Shown here piece after piece: positions 16,719 through 24,340 of a stretch of 47,106 nt of DNA (positions are counted from its first letter, which is position 1; each line of letters opens with the position of its first letter). Under the pieces are notes generated by a model that was given only the letters and a program-made list of their open reading frames with translations, ran no database searches and was not told where the DNA came from. Source of the stretch: Muribaculum sp. (GTDB lineage Bacteria > Bacillota > Clostridia > Lachnospirales > Lachnospiraceae); contig JAMPHH010000021.1 of assembly GCA_023663505.1 (NCBI GenBank), positions 1 through 47,106 of the forward strand, read 5' to 3'. The translations under genes were made by a program, and so were the position numbers.

Positions 16719-17500
16719 ACTCTTTCTCCTTTGCATATCTCAAGCACGTCTTCCCAGCGAAGCTTCCCGCCAAATAAATCCAATGCGCTGCCCACGGTCA
16801 CATTCAGCCGGTCATGTCCCAGCTCCTTCAACAGCCGCAAATCCTCCATATCGTGGACACCGCCCGCATATGTGACTGGCAGTCCGTTCCAATTCCCGAG
16901 AAGCCCCGCAAGCTCCCGCTCTATCCCCTGATTTTGCCCCTCGACATCTACAGCGTGGATCAAGAACTCGTCACAATACTCCGAAAGCCTGTCCATGAGC
17001 TCTGCCGTCACCCGCTCTCTCGTCATTCTCTGCCAGCGGTCCGTCACGATAAAATACCCGTCTGCCGCCCGCCTGCAGCTAAGATCCAAGACCAACCGCT
17101 CCTTCCCCACCGCCTTGACCAGCTCATTCAGTCTGTCATAATGTACGCTCCCGTCCCGAAACACATAGGAGGTCACTATCACATGGCTCGCACCCGCTTG
17201 AAGGTATTCTTCCGCATTGCTCGGGCTGATGCCGCCGCCCACCTGCAAGCCCCCGGGATATGCGGCAAGCGCACCCATAGCCTGCCGTCTGGTCGCCTCA
17301 TAATGCTCGCTGTCCACGCTGTTCAGCAGAATGATATGTCCACCCTTCAAGCCCGCTCTTTTATATAAATCGGCAAAAAAAGCTGCCGTCTGCTCCGCCA
17401 CGAAGTTCTCCTCCGCCCGATCGCCGGCGTCCCGCAGGCTGCCGCCCACAATCTGCTTCACCTTTCCGTTATGAATGTCGATACATGGACGAAATTCCAT
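16715..17500 (-). CDS. HisA-like ProFAR isomerase, eukaryotic HIS6 type
   Basis: A 261-residue (beta/alpha)8 protein. It starts FRPCIDIHNGKVKQIVGG, with the Asp expected at the HisA catalytic position, and has the second-half motif VTYAGGVHDMEDL with TVGSALDLFGG for phosphate binding. The wording CIDxHNGxVKQIVGG and the inserted RRAADGYFIVTDRWQR segment match the eukaryote-type HIS6 enzyme rather than bacterial HisA (AIDLxxGxxVRL). The reaction would be isomerisation of ProFAR to PRFAR in histidine synthesis. It is outside any his operon and coupled to a PTS-IIC-like gene. The ATG at 17500 has GGGAG 5 nt upstream. Confidence 0.85.
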   Translation of the reverse strand: MEFRPCIDIHNGKVKQIVGGSLRDAGDRAEENFVAEQTAAFFADLYKRAGLKGGHIILLNSVDSEHYEATRRQAMGALAAYPGGLQVGGGISPSNAEEYLQAGASHVIVTSYVFRDGSVHYDRLNELVKAVGKERLVLDLSCRRAADGYFIVTDRWQRMTRERVTAELMDRLSEYCDEFLIHAVDVEGQNQGIERELAGLLGNWNGLPVTYAGGVHDMEDLRLLKELGHDRLNVTVGSALDLFGGKLRWEDVLEICKGERV

Positions 17501-17543
17501 ATCCGCTCCCATCTGCGCGTCCGCGCCCGATTCGTTCTATAGA

Positions 17544-17688
17544 GGAAACGACATAAGTCGTTTCCGTTTGCGCCGTCCGCACGCTGCGAAAGCAGCGATA
17601 TTCCTTGTGCGGACATGTGCATCAGTTTATAGCAAACGACAATTATTTTGTCGTTTGCTATGATACGGGTTCAGCCTTCCGTTGAACC
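17544..17688. repeat. cluster of nested palindromes, including interspersed palindrome copy 2
   Basis: In order: GGAAACGAC-ATAA-GTCGTTTCC (17544-17565, identical to 2601-2622); GTCCGCAC (17575-17582) with GTGCGGAC (17607-17614), enclosing CGCTGC-GAAA-GCAGCG (17582-17597); ATAGCAAACGAC (17629-17640) with GTCGTTTGCTAT (17650-17661); and GGTTCA (17668-17673) with TGAACC (17683-17688). It occupies the spacer upstream of the HisA-like gene (minus strand). No sigma-A promoter was identified there. Confidence 0.75.
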
Positions 17689-17775
17689 ATCACTCATTTT
17701 TTCACAAATTATTCCAAAAATTTCCACCAGTCCCATATTACACTAAAAAGGCTTTTCAGTCCAGCCCCAAACAAC

Positions 17776-17829
17776 AGCCTTCAATATAAGCCTACAACAC
17801 AAGCCTTCAATATACAGCCTTTTAATACA
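17776..17829. repeat. short tandem repeat in the 17513-17922 spacer
   Basis: AGCCTTCAATATA occurs at 17776-17788 and again at 17802-17814 (26-bp period), with a degenerate third AGCCTTTTAATA from 17816. The remaining spacer is A/T-rich, and I see no gene in it. Confidence 0.5.
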
Positions 17830-17922
17830 GCATACACAACGTCGGTATAAAAAAAATTTCTCCGTAAATACTAATGCAAGCCCCATTATTTTGACTTTTC
17901 AGGGGCCGGAAGGGAGGATATT

Positions 17923-18414
17923 ATGAAGAAAAAAGTCTTAGCATTAGGTCTTGTGATTGCTTATCTTTCCATGGCAGTCGCATGCTCCAACAACAAGGGC
18001 AATTCCGGCAGCATGGCCGGAAACGGCTCTCAGAATGAATCTTCCGCCCAGAATAACGGCGGAAATAACGGCGCGGGCACGGACAACAACACAACCGCCA
18101 ACAACAGCGCCAATAATAACACCACTGCCAATAACGGAAATGGAAACGGCAATGCAAATGGAGACGGAAACGAGAACGGTGCAGGCAGCTCCAACAATTC
18201 CATCACTGACATGGGTGGCGCAAACCCTAATGACAACATTTCCTTAGTGGACGATGCAGACAATATCGTCGGTGACGTCATCAACGGCGTAGCCGACGGT
18301 GTCACTGACGTTGTGGACAATCTGGTAGGCAGCAATAACACCAACACTGCAGGCTCCAACAACACAGGCGCCGCAAGCTCCGCCAGAACCGGAAGCAGGA
18401 CAACGTCACGATAG
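17923..18414 (+). CDS. Asn/Gly-rich lipoprotein
   Basis: A 163-residue predicted lipoprotein. The signal peptide MKKKVLALGLVIAYLSMAVAC gives a lipidated cysteine at 21. Residues about 22-95 are almost only Asn, Gly, Ala, Ser and Thr (NNGGNNGAGTDNNTTANN and similar), followed by a short amphipathic part with VGDVINGVADGVTDVVDNLVG (about 120-140) and a second Asn/Thr/Ser-rich tail. No family was recognised. The low-complexity section looks like a flexible wall-spanning linker, and the amphipathic segment may be the functional part. GGGAGG precedes the ATG by five bases. A terminator follows at 18463. Confidence 0.75.
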   Translation: MKKKVLALGLVIAYLSMAVACSNNKGNSGSMAGNGSQNESSAQNNGGNNGAGTDNNTTANNSANNNTTANNGNGNGNANGDGNENGAGSSNNSITDMGGANPNDNISLVDDADNIVGDVINGVADGVTDVVDNLVGSNNTNTAGSNNTGAASSARTGSRTTSR

Positions 18415-18462
18415 AACGATAGCCTTAGCATTCAAACGGCACACATGACAAGCTGTCACAGT

Positions 18463-18499
18463 AAAGGGGAGCACCTTGATGAAAAGTCTCCCCTTTTTA
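18463..18499. terminator. terminator between the lipoprotein gene and dapB
   Basis: AAAGGGGAG (18463-18471) pairs with CTCCCCTTT (18488-18496) and runs into TTTAC on the plus strand. On the minus strand, where dapB ends at 18532, the stem is followed by fewer T residues, so it may serve both directions unequally. Confidence 0.75.
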
Positions 18500-18531
18500 C
18501 TTATCATTCATTCCTGTCCTATCCCAAAGTC

Positions 18532-19287
18532 TTATCCGATCACATCGGACATATCATACATACCGGCGGGCTTCCCTGCCAGGAACTTTGCCGCCTGTAT
18601 CGCTCCCTTGCCAAACACCGCCTTGGAATACGCCGTGTGGGAGAAAGTGACAACCTCGTCAGGTCCCGCGAAAATCACATCATGGTCGCCCACGATCGTA
18701 CCGCCGCGCACCGCACTGATGCCGATCTCCTTCTTGGGACGCTTCTCCCTTCGCCCGCTTCTGTCAAACACGTACTCATATTCCCCGTCAAACTCCTCAT
18801 TGATGGAATCCGCCAGAGCAAGCGCGGTGCCGCTAGGCGCGTCCACCTTTAGATTATGATGCTTCTCCACCACCTCTATATCGAAGCCCGCCGGAGCCAG
18901 AATCCCCGCCGCCTCCTTCAACAGCTTGAGCAGCAGATTAATGCCAAGCGACATATTGGCGGATTTTAAGATCGCGACCTTCTCGGAGGCTTCTCTCACC
19001 CTTGCGAGCTGCTCCTCGCTCAATCCCGTTGTGCAAAGCACACAGGGAAGGTTGTTCTCCACACAATAATCCAACATCTCCTCCGTCATTGCGGCTGACG
19101 AGAAATCAATCACGCAGTCCGCCTCCACATTGCATTCCTCCAATGTCTTAAATACAGGGTAGGGATTGTGTCCGTCATCCCACAGATCGATCCCCGCCAC
19201 CAACTCGGCTTCCGTGTCCTCCGCCAGCAGGCTGCTTATCGTCTGCCCCATTTTGCCGTTACATCCTCGCATTATCACCTTAACCAT
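18532..19287 (-). CDS. dapB: 4-hydroxy-tetrahydrodipicolinate reductase
   Basis: Second enzyme of the lysine/diaminopimelate branch: it reduces the dihydrodipicolinate intermediate with NAD(P)H in the cytosol. The 251-residue protein starts VKVIMRGCNGKMGQ (dinucleotide-binding loop) and has the catalytic EKHHNLKVDAPSGTA segment with the His-His pair and Lys, plus the C-terminal SHTAYSKAVFGKGA. GGAGAT lies upstream of the ATG. It follows dapA by 45 nt, and both lie downstream of the lysine riboswitch, so expression should fall when lysine is plentiful. Confidence 0.96.
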   Translation of the reverse strand: MVKVIMRGCNGKMGQTISSLLAEDTEAELVAGIDLWDDGHNPYPVFKTLEECNVEADCVIDFSSAAMTEEMLDYCVENNLPCVLCTTGLSEEQLARVREASEKVAILKSANMSLGINLLLKLLKEAAGILAPAGFDIEVVEKHHNLKVDAPSGTALALADSINEEFDGEYEYVFDRSGRREKRPKKEIGISAVRGGTIVGDHDVIFAGPDEVVTFSHTAYSKAVFGKGAIQAAKFLAGKPAGMYDMSDVIG

Positions 19288-19332
19288 TTTTATCTCCTTT
19301 ATAATACGCCATTCGTCCTTCCGTGAATATGG

Positions 19333-20217
19333 TCATAATATACCATATGCCTTCATAGCCTTCTCCAAGCGTTCCACATTGGCAGGCTCCATCTCTGTCA
19401 GAGGCATGCGCAGCGTTCCCGCCTCCATACCCATCAGATTCAACGCCTTCTTCACGGGAATGGGATTAACCTCGCAGAACAGCGCACTGCACAGATCCAA
19501 CGCCTCCAATTGCAGCTTACGGCTTCCCTCCACATCGCCGTCCAAGAATTTCTGACAGATCTCATGCGTCTGCTTGGGCGCAACATTGGACAGCACGGAG
19601 ATCACGCCGATACCGCCTAACGCCATGATAGGCACGATCTGGTCATCATTGCCCGAATAAATATCCACGCAGCCGTGGGAAAGCGCCGCCAAATGCGCAA
19701 TCTGACTGATATTGCCGCTCGCCTCCTTCACGCCGAGGATATTGTCCACATCCTTGCACAGACGCACCACCGTCTCGGGGAGAATATTGCAGCCTGTACG
19801 ACTGGGAACATTATAGAGAAGCACCGGAATCTTCACGGAATCCGCCACAGCCTTAAAATGCGCATAGAGACCGTTCTGGGTCGCCTTGTTATAATAGGGC
19901 GTCACCACCAACAAGCCGTCCGCGCCGTATTTCTCAGCCTCGGTGGAGAGATAGACAGCCGTCTCCGTGCAGTTAGAGCCCGTGCCCGCCACCACGGGAA
20001 TCCTGCCCGCCACCTTGTCGATACAGTATTTGATCGTCTCCAAATGCTCCTCGTGGGTGAGGGTTGACGCCTCACCCGTGGTTCCGCAGACGATGATCGC
20101 GTCCGTTCCATTCTTGATCTGAAACTCGATCAGCTCGCCGAATTTCTCGAAATTCACCTCTCCATTCGCCTTCATAGGTGTCACGATCGCAACACCCGCA
20201 CCCGTAAAGATTGCCAT
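19333..20217 (-). CDS. dapA: 4-hydroxy-tetrahydrodipicolinate synthase
   Basis: First committed enzyme of lysine/diaminopimelate synthesis. It condenses pyruvate with aspartate semialdehyde through a Schiff-base lysine. The 294-residue TIM-barrel protein shows TGAGVAIVTPM at the start, CGTTGEASTLTHEEH (pyruvate-binding GTTGE), LYNVPSRTG with the catalytic Tyr, GVKEASGN with the Schiff-base Lys and YSGNDDQ. The ATG at 20217 has GGAGG 7 nt upstream; the reading frame stays open upstream to 20403, but that part is the riboswitch leader and not protein. It is operonic with dapB. The promoter is at 20580-20608. Confidence 0.96.
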   Translation of the reverse strand: MAIFTGAGVAIVTPMKANGEVNFEKFGELIEFQIKNGTDAIIVCGTTGEASTLTHEEHLETIKYCIDKVAGRIPVVAGTGSNCTETAVYLSTEAEKYGADGLLVVTPYYNKATQNGLYAHFKAVADSVKIPVLLYNVPSRTGCNILPETVVRLCKDVDNILGVKEASGNISQIAHLAALSHGCVDIYSGNDDQIVPIMALGGIGVISVLSNVAPKQTHEICQKFLDGDVEGSRKLQLEALDLCSALFCEVNPIPVKKALNLMGMEAGTLRMPLTEMEPANVERLEKAMKAYGIL

Positions 20218-20337
20218 AATATTTCCTCCTACTTTAATATAATTCATCTGTGTAGCCCAATGCAACCGGATAGGGAAGCTTTCCCTAACCGCCGACGCGC
20301 CATTTTTAGCGGCATATTCCCCTGCATCGGCGTATGC

Positions 20338-20369
20338 ATAAAGAATGCCGACACACGAATGCGCCGGCA
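20338..20369 (-). terminator. riboswitch terminator hairpin upstream of dapA
   Basis: Downstream of the lysine aptamer, TGCCGGCGCA (20369-20360) pairs through G-C, A-U and two G-U pairs with TGTGTCGGCA (20355-20346) around a UUCG tetraloop, then TTCTTTATG. This is a plausible intrinsic terminator, formed when lysine is bound. The 120 nt between it and dapA hold further G/C-rich hairpins, including TAGGGAA-GCT-TTCCCTA (20271-20287). Confidence 0.65.
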
Positions 20370-20386
20370 AATTATCTTTTTTGCTC

Positions 20387-20560
20387 ACATGATAGCGCAC
20401 CACCCATGCGGATGACAGTCATGCGGCTCTTAACCGCATGCCCAAGAAGCGATTCACAGGATAATCCCCTCTTTCGGCGCGTTCCCCTTTCTCCTTCCCT
20501 CACCTGCGCCTGCCGCATCAGGAAGAATACTCTTGAAACACGCAACCTCTATCTATATGT
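20387..20560 (-). ncRNA. lysine riboswitch (L box)
   Basis: The leader on the minus strand carries the conserved L-box blocks in order. GATAGAGGTTGCG (from 20553) is followed by TTCAAGAGTAT, GAGAAAGGGGAACGCGCCGAA, the CTTGGGCATGCGG...CCGCATGACTGTCA hairpin (20440-20420), and finally GGTGGTGCGCTATC, whose CTATC closes P1 with GATAG. An outer ACAT/ATGT pairing supports the ends. The aptamer senses lysine and normally turns off downstream transcription. It sits directly between the dapA promoter and the terminator hairpin at 20338-20369, controlling dapA-dapB. Confidence 0.93.
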
Positions 20561-20579
20561 TATTGTAACTATTTTGTTT

Positions 20580-20608
20580 ATCTTAGCATTTTCATGCGCT
20601 GCTGTCAA
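20580..20608 (-). promoter_or_regulatory. sigma-A promoter of dapA-dapB
   Basis: TTGACA (20608-20603) and TAAGAT (20585-20580) on the minus strand have a 17-nt spacer. Transcription would begin just before the lysine aptamer, leaving a leader of about 355 nt. Confidence 0.82.
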
Positions 20609-20664
20609 CGATTTTTACGCATATTTTTGGCTATTTTTGGCTATGTCTCCGCAGGTGGAAAAGG

Positions 20665-21162
20665 TCAGTTCCACACCTTGAATTTCACGGTCTCTATCTT
20701 GGAGACCTCGTCCGCCAGCACACAGACCTCATCGCTTAGGTTGATGCCTGTGAGAATCACGTCCGTCTCGTCGCGGTCGTCCAGAAGGCTCTTTAAATCC
20801 TCCGCCTTAAGGATCCCCTTTTCCACAAGCCCCAAAACCTCATCTAAAATCAACAGATCGCACTCGCCCGTGGTCAGCACCTTCTTGGCAAAGCCGATGC
20901 CGTTCCTGATATTGTCGATTTCCTCCTGCTTGCGCGCCTCCGACAGCTCCTCATAATTCTCATCAGATTTCTCAAAACGAAACAGCTTGATCTCCGGCTC
21001 CAGTCTGCGCAGGAATTCAGAATCCTGAAGTCCCTTGCCCTTCAGAAACTGAATAAGCACCACGCGCCCGCCTGCCGCCGCGGTCTGTACCGCCCTGCCC
21101 AGAGCCGCGGGCGACTTGCCCCGACCGTCACCTGAATAAATATATACACTACCTTTTTCCAT
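20665..21162 (-). CDS. CobO/BtuR-like corrinoid adenosyltransferase family protein
   Basis: A 165-residue P-loop protein of the CobA/CobO/BtuR family, which transfers adenosyl from ATP to cob(I)alamin. The P-loop reads SGDGRGKSPAALGRA, slightly different from the usual GxGKGKTTAA, with Arg for Lys and Pro after Ser. The middle has LLILDEVLGLVEKG (Walker-B-like Asp-Glu) and the end VILTGINLSDEVCVLADEVSKIE (the family usually reads TGR here). No other cobalamin gene is nearby. It may act in cofactor salvage or may be a non-cobalamin paralog. GGAGG lies 6 nt before the ATG. It lies 72 nt after the SSB-like gene on the same strand. Confidence 0.8.
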   Translation of the reverse strand: MEKGSVYIYSGDGRGKSPAALGRAVQTAAAGGRVVLIQFLKGKGLQDSEFLRRLEPEIKLFRFEKSDENYEELSEARKQEEIDNIRNGIGFAKKVLTTGECDLLILDEVLGLVEKGILKAEDLKSLLDDRDETDVILTGINLSDEVCVLADEVSKIETVKFKVWN

Positions 21163-21234
21163 ACACTACCTCCGTGAACGGACAGCCCCCGCTGCCCAAA
21201 AAGGAGTATATCATATATTTCCAAAAATGGCAAA

Positions 21235-21915
21235 TTATCCTTCATTCGGACACAATCCATCGTCCGACAGAGCGGGTTCCTCCTTCTCCGACCCCATCAG
21301 CTCAAGCTTGCTCACAGAGACCTCGAACGCCACGCGCTTCTCCACATGATCCTCGTCCAGCTTCTTCATATATTCCCTGCTCTGGATGCGTCCCCAGATA
21401 GCGCAGCGCTCTCCCACCTTAAAGTGATTGGCATACCGCGCGTTCCTTCCCCAACAGATACATGGTATGTAGTCCGATTTGCCGTAGGGACGGTTGACTG
21501 CCAGCAGCAGGTCCGCAATCTCCCTCCCGAGAGGTGTTTTCCTGTAAATAGGCTCCTTGCAGATATATCCGTCCAGATAAATCTGATTGGTCTTGGAGCT
21601 CTCCTCCACCTCCTCCACAAATTCCACTTCTCTGGCAAAAACGGACAGCACCAGTCTGTTTTTTCTCTCCTCATGGCGATTGTAGGAACGAAACTGCCCG
21701 TTCACACAGATCAGCATCCCCGTGTAATCCTCGTTCACGTCCAAAAGCCGCTCGGACACCATCACCGGAATGATGTCGAAGCTCTCGCTCAGTCTTTGCA
21801 CCTTCACGTCAACCATGTAAAACCCTTCCCCGAAGATCTCATGACTGTACGAAAAACCGCTGACCACTTCTCCCATCACCGTCACCTGATTGTTTTCAAT
21901 AACCTTATCCGTCAT
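21235..21915 (-). CDS. two-OB-fold single-stranded-DNA-binding-like protein
   Basis: A 226-residue protein built of two OB-like halves. The first (about 8-100) has VTVMGEVVSGFSYSHEIFGEGFY. The second (about 108-212) reads IYLDGYICKEPIYRKTPLGREIADLLLAVNR followed by YIPCICWGRNARYANHFKVGERCAIWGRIQSREY, as in SSB and PriB. The acidic DDIPF-type tip of true SSB is missing; the tail ends DDGLCPNEG. It therefore probably binds ssDNA but may not recruit SSB-tip partners. The function is inferred. The spacer to divergent typA holds a 14-bp palindrome and weak promoter-like A/T-rich sequence for this gene. Confidence 0.8.
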   Translation of the reverse strand: MTDKVIENNQVTVMGEVVSGFSYSHEIFGEGFYMVDVKVQRLSESFDIIPVMVSERLLDVNEDYTGMLICVNGQFRSYNRHEERKNRLVLSVFAREVEFVEEVEESSKTNQIYLDGYICKEPIYRKTPLGREIADLLLAVNRPYGKSDYIPCICWGRNARYANHFKVGERCAIWGRIQSREYMKKLDEDHVEKRVAFEVSVSKLELMGSEKEEPALSDDGLCPNEG

Positions 21916-22045
21916 ATTTGTTCTCCCTTCTTACACCTTTGTAAATACTTTATGACAATATATATATACTATAAGCCGAGCCAAAATAACACAAAATCAC
22001 ATCGCCTTATAATGCCAAAATCCGCATATTTTCGCCATTTCTGCA

Positions 22046-22059
22046 CACAATATATTGTG
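22046..22059. promoter_or_regulatory. 14-bp perfect palindrome between divergent genes
   Basis: CACAATATATTGTG lies between the SSB-like gene (minus strand) and the typA promoter. Its position and symmetry suggest an operator, but no regulator is identified. Apart from this site, the 320-nt spacer holds only promoter-like sequence and the typA leader. Confidence 0.4.
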
Positions 22060-22097
22060 GTCGCGATTTTCAATCCCCCCGAAAATGCGCTTTTTTA

Positions 22098-22126
22098 TTG
22101 CATCTTAAAATAAATGGTGCTATACT
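22098..22126 (+). promoter_or_regulatory. sigma-A promoter of typA
   Basis: TTGCAT (22098-22103) and TATACT (22121-22126) have a 17-nt spacer. The leader contains a hairpin, TTTGGG (22134-22139) with CCCAAA (22162-22167). Confidence 0.8.
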
Positions 22127-22235
22127 ATAACAGTTTGGGTGCGGGGTCATATTTTCCACCGCCCAAATCGACAAACGGGACTTAGAGCATGCCTGCGCCC
22201 CAAAGCTGCAGGCTGTGGAAAGGATACGGTTATAT

Positions 22236-24068
22236 ATGAGACAAAAAAGAGAAGATGTCAGAAATATTGCGATTATCGCTCATGTAGACCACGGCAAGAC
22301 CACACTGGTGGACGAGCTGTTAAAGCAGAGCGGCGTATTCAGGGAGAATCAGGAGGTTGCGGAGCGCGTCATGGACTCCAACGATATCGAGCGCGAGCGC
22401 GGCATCACGATCCTCTCCAAGAACACCGCGGTCATGTATAAGGACACCAAAATAAATATCATCGACACGCCGGGTCACGCGGACTTTGGCGGCGAGGTGG
22501 AGCGCGTGCTCAAGATGGTAAACGGCGTCGTCTTGGTGGTGGACGCCTTCGAGGGAGCCATGCCCCAGACGAAATTCGTGCTGCGCAAGGCTCTGGAATT
22601 AAAGCTTCCCGTCATCGTGTGCATCAACAAGATCGACCGCCCCGAGGCGAGACCGGACGAGGTTGTGGACGAGGTGCTGGAGCTGTTCTTGGAGCTTGAC
22701 GCAGACGACTCCCAGCTTGACTGCCCCTTTGTGTACGCCTCCGCCAAGGCAGGCGTCGCGTCCCTTGACGCCAAGGAGCAGGGCGTCAGCATGGAACCCC
22801 TGTTCGAGACCATTCTCGACTACATTCCCGCTCCTGAGGGCGATCCCGAGGCGGGCACACAGGTACTTATCAGCACCATCGACTACAATGAATATGTTGG
22901 GCGCATCGGCGTCGGCAAGGTTGACAACGGCACGATCAGGGTCAATCAGGACGTGGTCATCTGCAACCATCACGAGCCTGATAAACAGGTGAAGGTCAAG
23001 GTGAGCAAGCTCTATGAATTTGACGGTTTGAACAAGGTGGAGGTCAAGGAGGCGGGAATCGGCTCCATCGTGGCGATCTCCGGCATCGCCGATATCCATA
23101 TAGGAGATACCCTGTGCTCCCCCGAGGCAGTGGAGCCCATACCCTTCCAGAAGATCAGCGAGCCTACAATCGCGATGCAGTTTATCGTAAATGACTCCCC
23201 CTTGGCGGGTCAGGAGGGCAAATATGTCACAAGCCGCCATCTGCGGGACAGATTGTTCCGCGAATTGAACACCGACGTCTCCCTGCGCGTGGAGGACACG
23301 GAATCCACGGACAGCTTCAAGGTCTCCGGACGAGGCGAGCTGCATCTGTCCGTTTTGATCGAAAATATGCGCAGAGAAGGCTTTGAATTCGCCGTGAGTA
23401 AGGCGGAGGTTCTATATAAAGAGGACGAGAACGGGCACAGACTTGAGCCCATGGAGCTGGCATACATTGACGTGCCCAACGAATACTCCGGAGCCGTCAT
23501 AGAGAAGCTTGGACAGAGAAAGGGAGAACTGCGCAATATGGGCAGCATCTCCGGCGGTACTTACACCCGTCTTGAATTCTCTATCCCCGCAAGAGGATTA
23601 ATCGGCTACCGCAGGGAATTTCTGACGGACACCAAGGGAAACGGTATCCTGAATACCGTATTTGACGGCTACGCACCCTACAAGGGCGATATACAATACC
23701 GCAGTCTCGGCTCTCTGATCGCGTTTGAGGCGGGCGAGGCCATCACCTACGGTCTCTACAACGCACAGGAGCGCGGCATTCTCTTTATCGGTCCCGGCGA
23801 GAAGGTTTACTCCGGTATGGTGGTGGGACAGACCGGACGAAGCGAGGATATTGAGATCAATGTCTGCAAGAAAAAGCAGCTTACCAACACCCGCTCCTCC
23901 TCCGCGGACGAAGCCCTGCGGCTGACCCCTCCCAAGGTACTCTCACTTGAGCAGGCGCTTGACTTCATCGACACGGACGAGCTGTTGGAGGTGACACCCG
24001 GGCACCTTAGAATCCGCAAGAAGATTCTTGACCCCACGCTCAGAAAACGGGCGGCAATGAAGAAATAA
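22236..24068 (+). CDS. typA: ribosome-associated translational GTPase TypA/BipA
   Basis: A 610-residue translational GTPase of the EF-G/LepA superfamily that acts on the ribosome, often in cold or stress adaptation and 50S assembly. Visible are G1 AHVDHGKTT, the G2 region RERGITI, G3 DTPGHADFGGEVER, G4 NKIDRPEA and G5 YASAKAG. Domain II follows, then the beta-barrel and domain V (RGELHLSVL), and the TypA-specific C-terminus with ARGLIGYRREFLTDTKGNG and LTPPKVLSLEQALDFI. The ATG at 22236 (MRQKREDVRN) fits the family; the GTG seven codons upstream overlaps the GGAAAGG ribosome binding site. Confidence 0.97.
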   Translation: MRQKREDVRNIAIIAHVDHGKTTLVDELLKQSGVFRENQEVAERVMDSNDIERERGITILSKNTAVMYKDTKINIIDTPGHADFGGEVERVLKMVNGVVLVVDAFEGAMPQTKFVLRKALELKLPVIVCINKIDRPEARPDEVVDEVLELFLELDADDSQLDCPFVYASAKAGVASLDAKEQGVSMEPLFETILDYIPAPEGDPEAGTQVLISTIDYNEYVGRIGVGKVDNGTIRVNQDVVICNHHEPDKQVKVKVSKLYEFDGLNKVEVKEAGIGSIVAISGIADIHIGDTLCSPEAVEPIPFQKISEPTIAMQFIVNDSPLAGQEGKYVTSRHLRDRLFRELNTDVSLRVEDTESTDSFKVSGRGELHLSVLIENMRREGFEFAVSKAEVLYKEDENGHRLEPMELAYIDVPNEYSGAVIEKLGQRKGELRNMGSISGGTYTRLEFSIPARGLIGYRREFLTDTKGNGILNTVFDGYAPYKGDIQYRSLGSLIAFEAGEAITYGLYNAQERGILFIGPGEKVYSGMVVGQTGRSEDIEINVCKKKQLTNTRSSSADEALRLTPPKVLSLEQALDFIDTDELLEVTPGHLRIRKKILDPTLRKRAAMKK

Positions 24069-24282
24069 AAAGAAAAGTTTATGAATTATGTATGAATACT
24101 TTATATTTTATTTCGCATTTGGACACACTTTTGACATATTTATCCAGTAGAATAAAAATATCAAAAGGAGCTGCCGGTTTTAAAATACTTTGGAGTCGGA
24201 ACAGCTTCGCCTACAAAATACTCCTTATATTCAGAAGGATTTTTATAAAGGGTACATATCCCGGGCCGAATGGCCCATAAAG

Positions 24283-24329
24283 AAAGCACCGTCAGGTTTT
24301 TCATCTCTCCTCTCCCCTGACGGTGCTTT
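24283..24329 (-). terminator. terminator of the EAL gene (possibly bidirectional)
   Basis: AAAGCACCGTCAGG (24283-24296) and CCTGACGGTGCTTT (24316-24329) form a 14-bp stem. On the minus strand it runs into TCTTTAT. It lies 11 nt after the EAL-gene stop, and typA transcripts reading the other way would meet it too. A smaller GGGCC-GAAT-GGCCC hairpin lies at 24263-24276. The rest of 24069-24282 is A/T-rich with nothing recognised. Confidence 0.78.
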
Positions 24330-24340
24330 ACTGTTACCCT

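Noticed and set aside
20218..20403. 62-codon N-terminal extension of dapA
   Set aside because: The open frame runs through the riboswitch terminator region; GGAGG and the conserved protein start place the real start at 20217.
22215..22235. GTG at 22215 as typA start
   Set aside because: The GTG forms part of the ribosome binding site region; the ATG at 22236 gives the family N-terminus.
24131..24158. TTGACA followed by TAAAAA as a promoter after typA
   Set aside because: The spacer is 16 nt, the -10 box is poor, and no gene starts downstream before the terminator at 24283.
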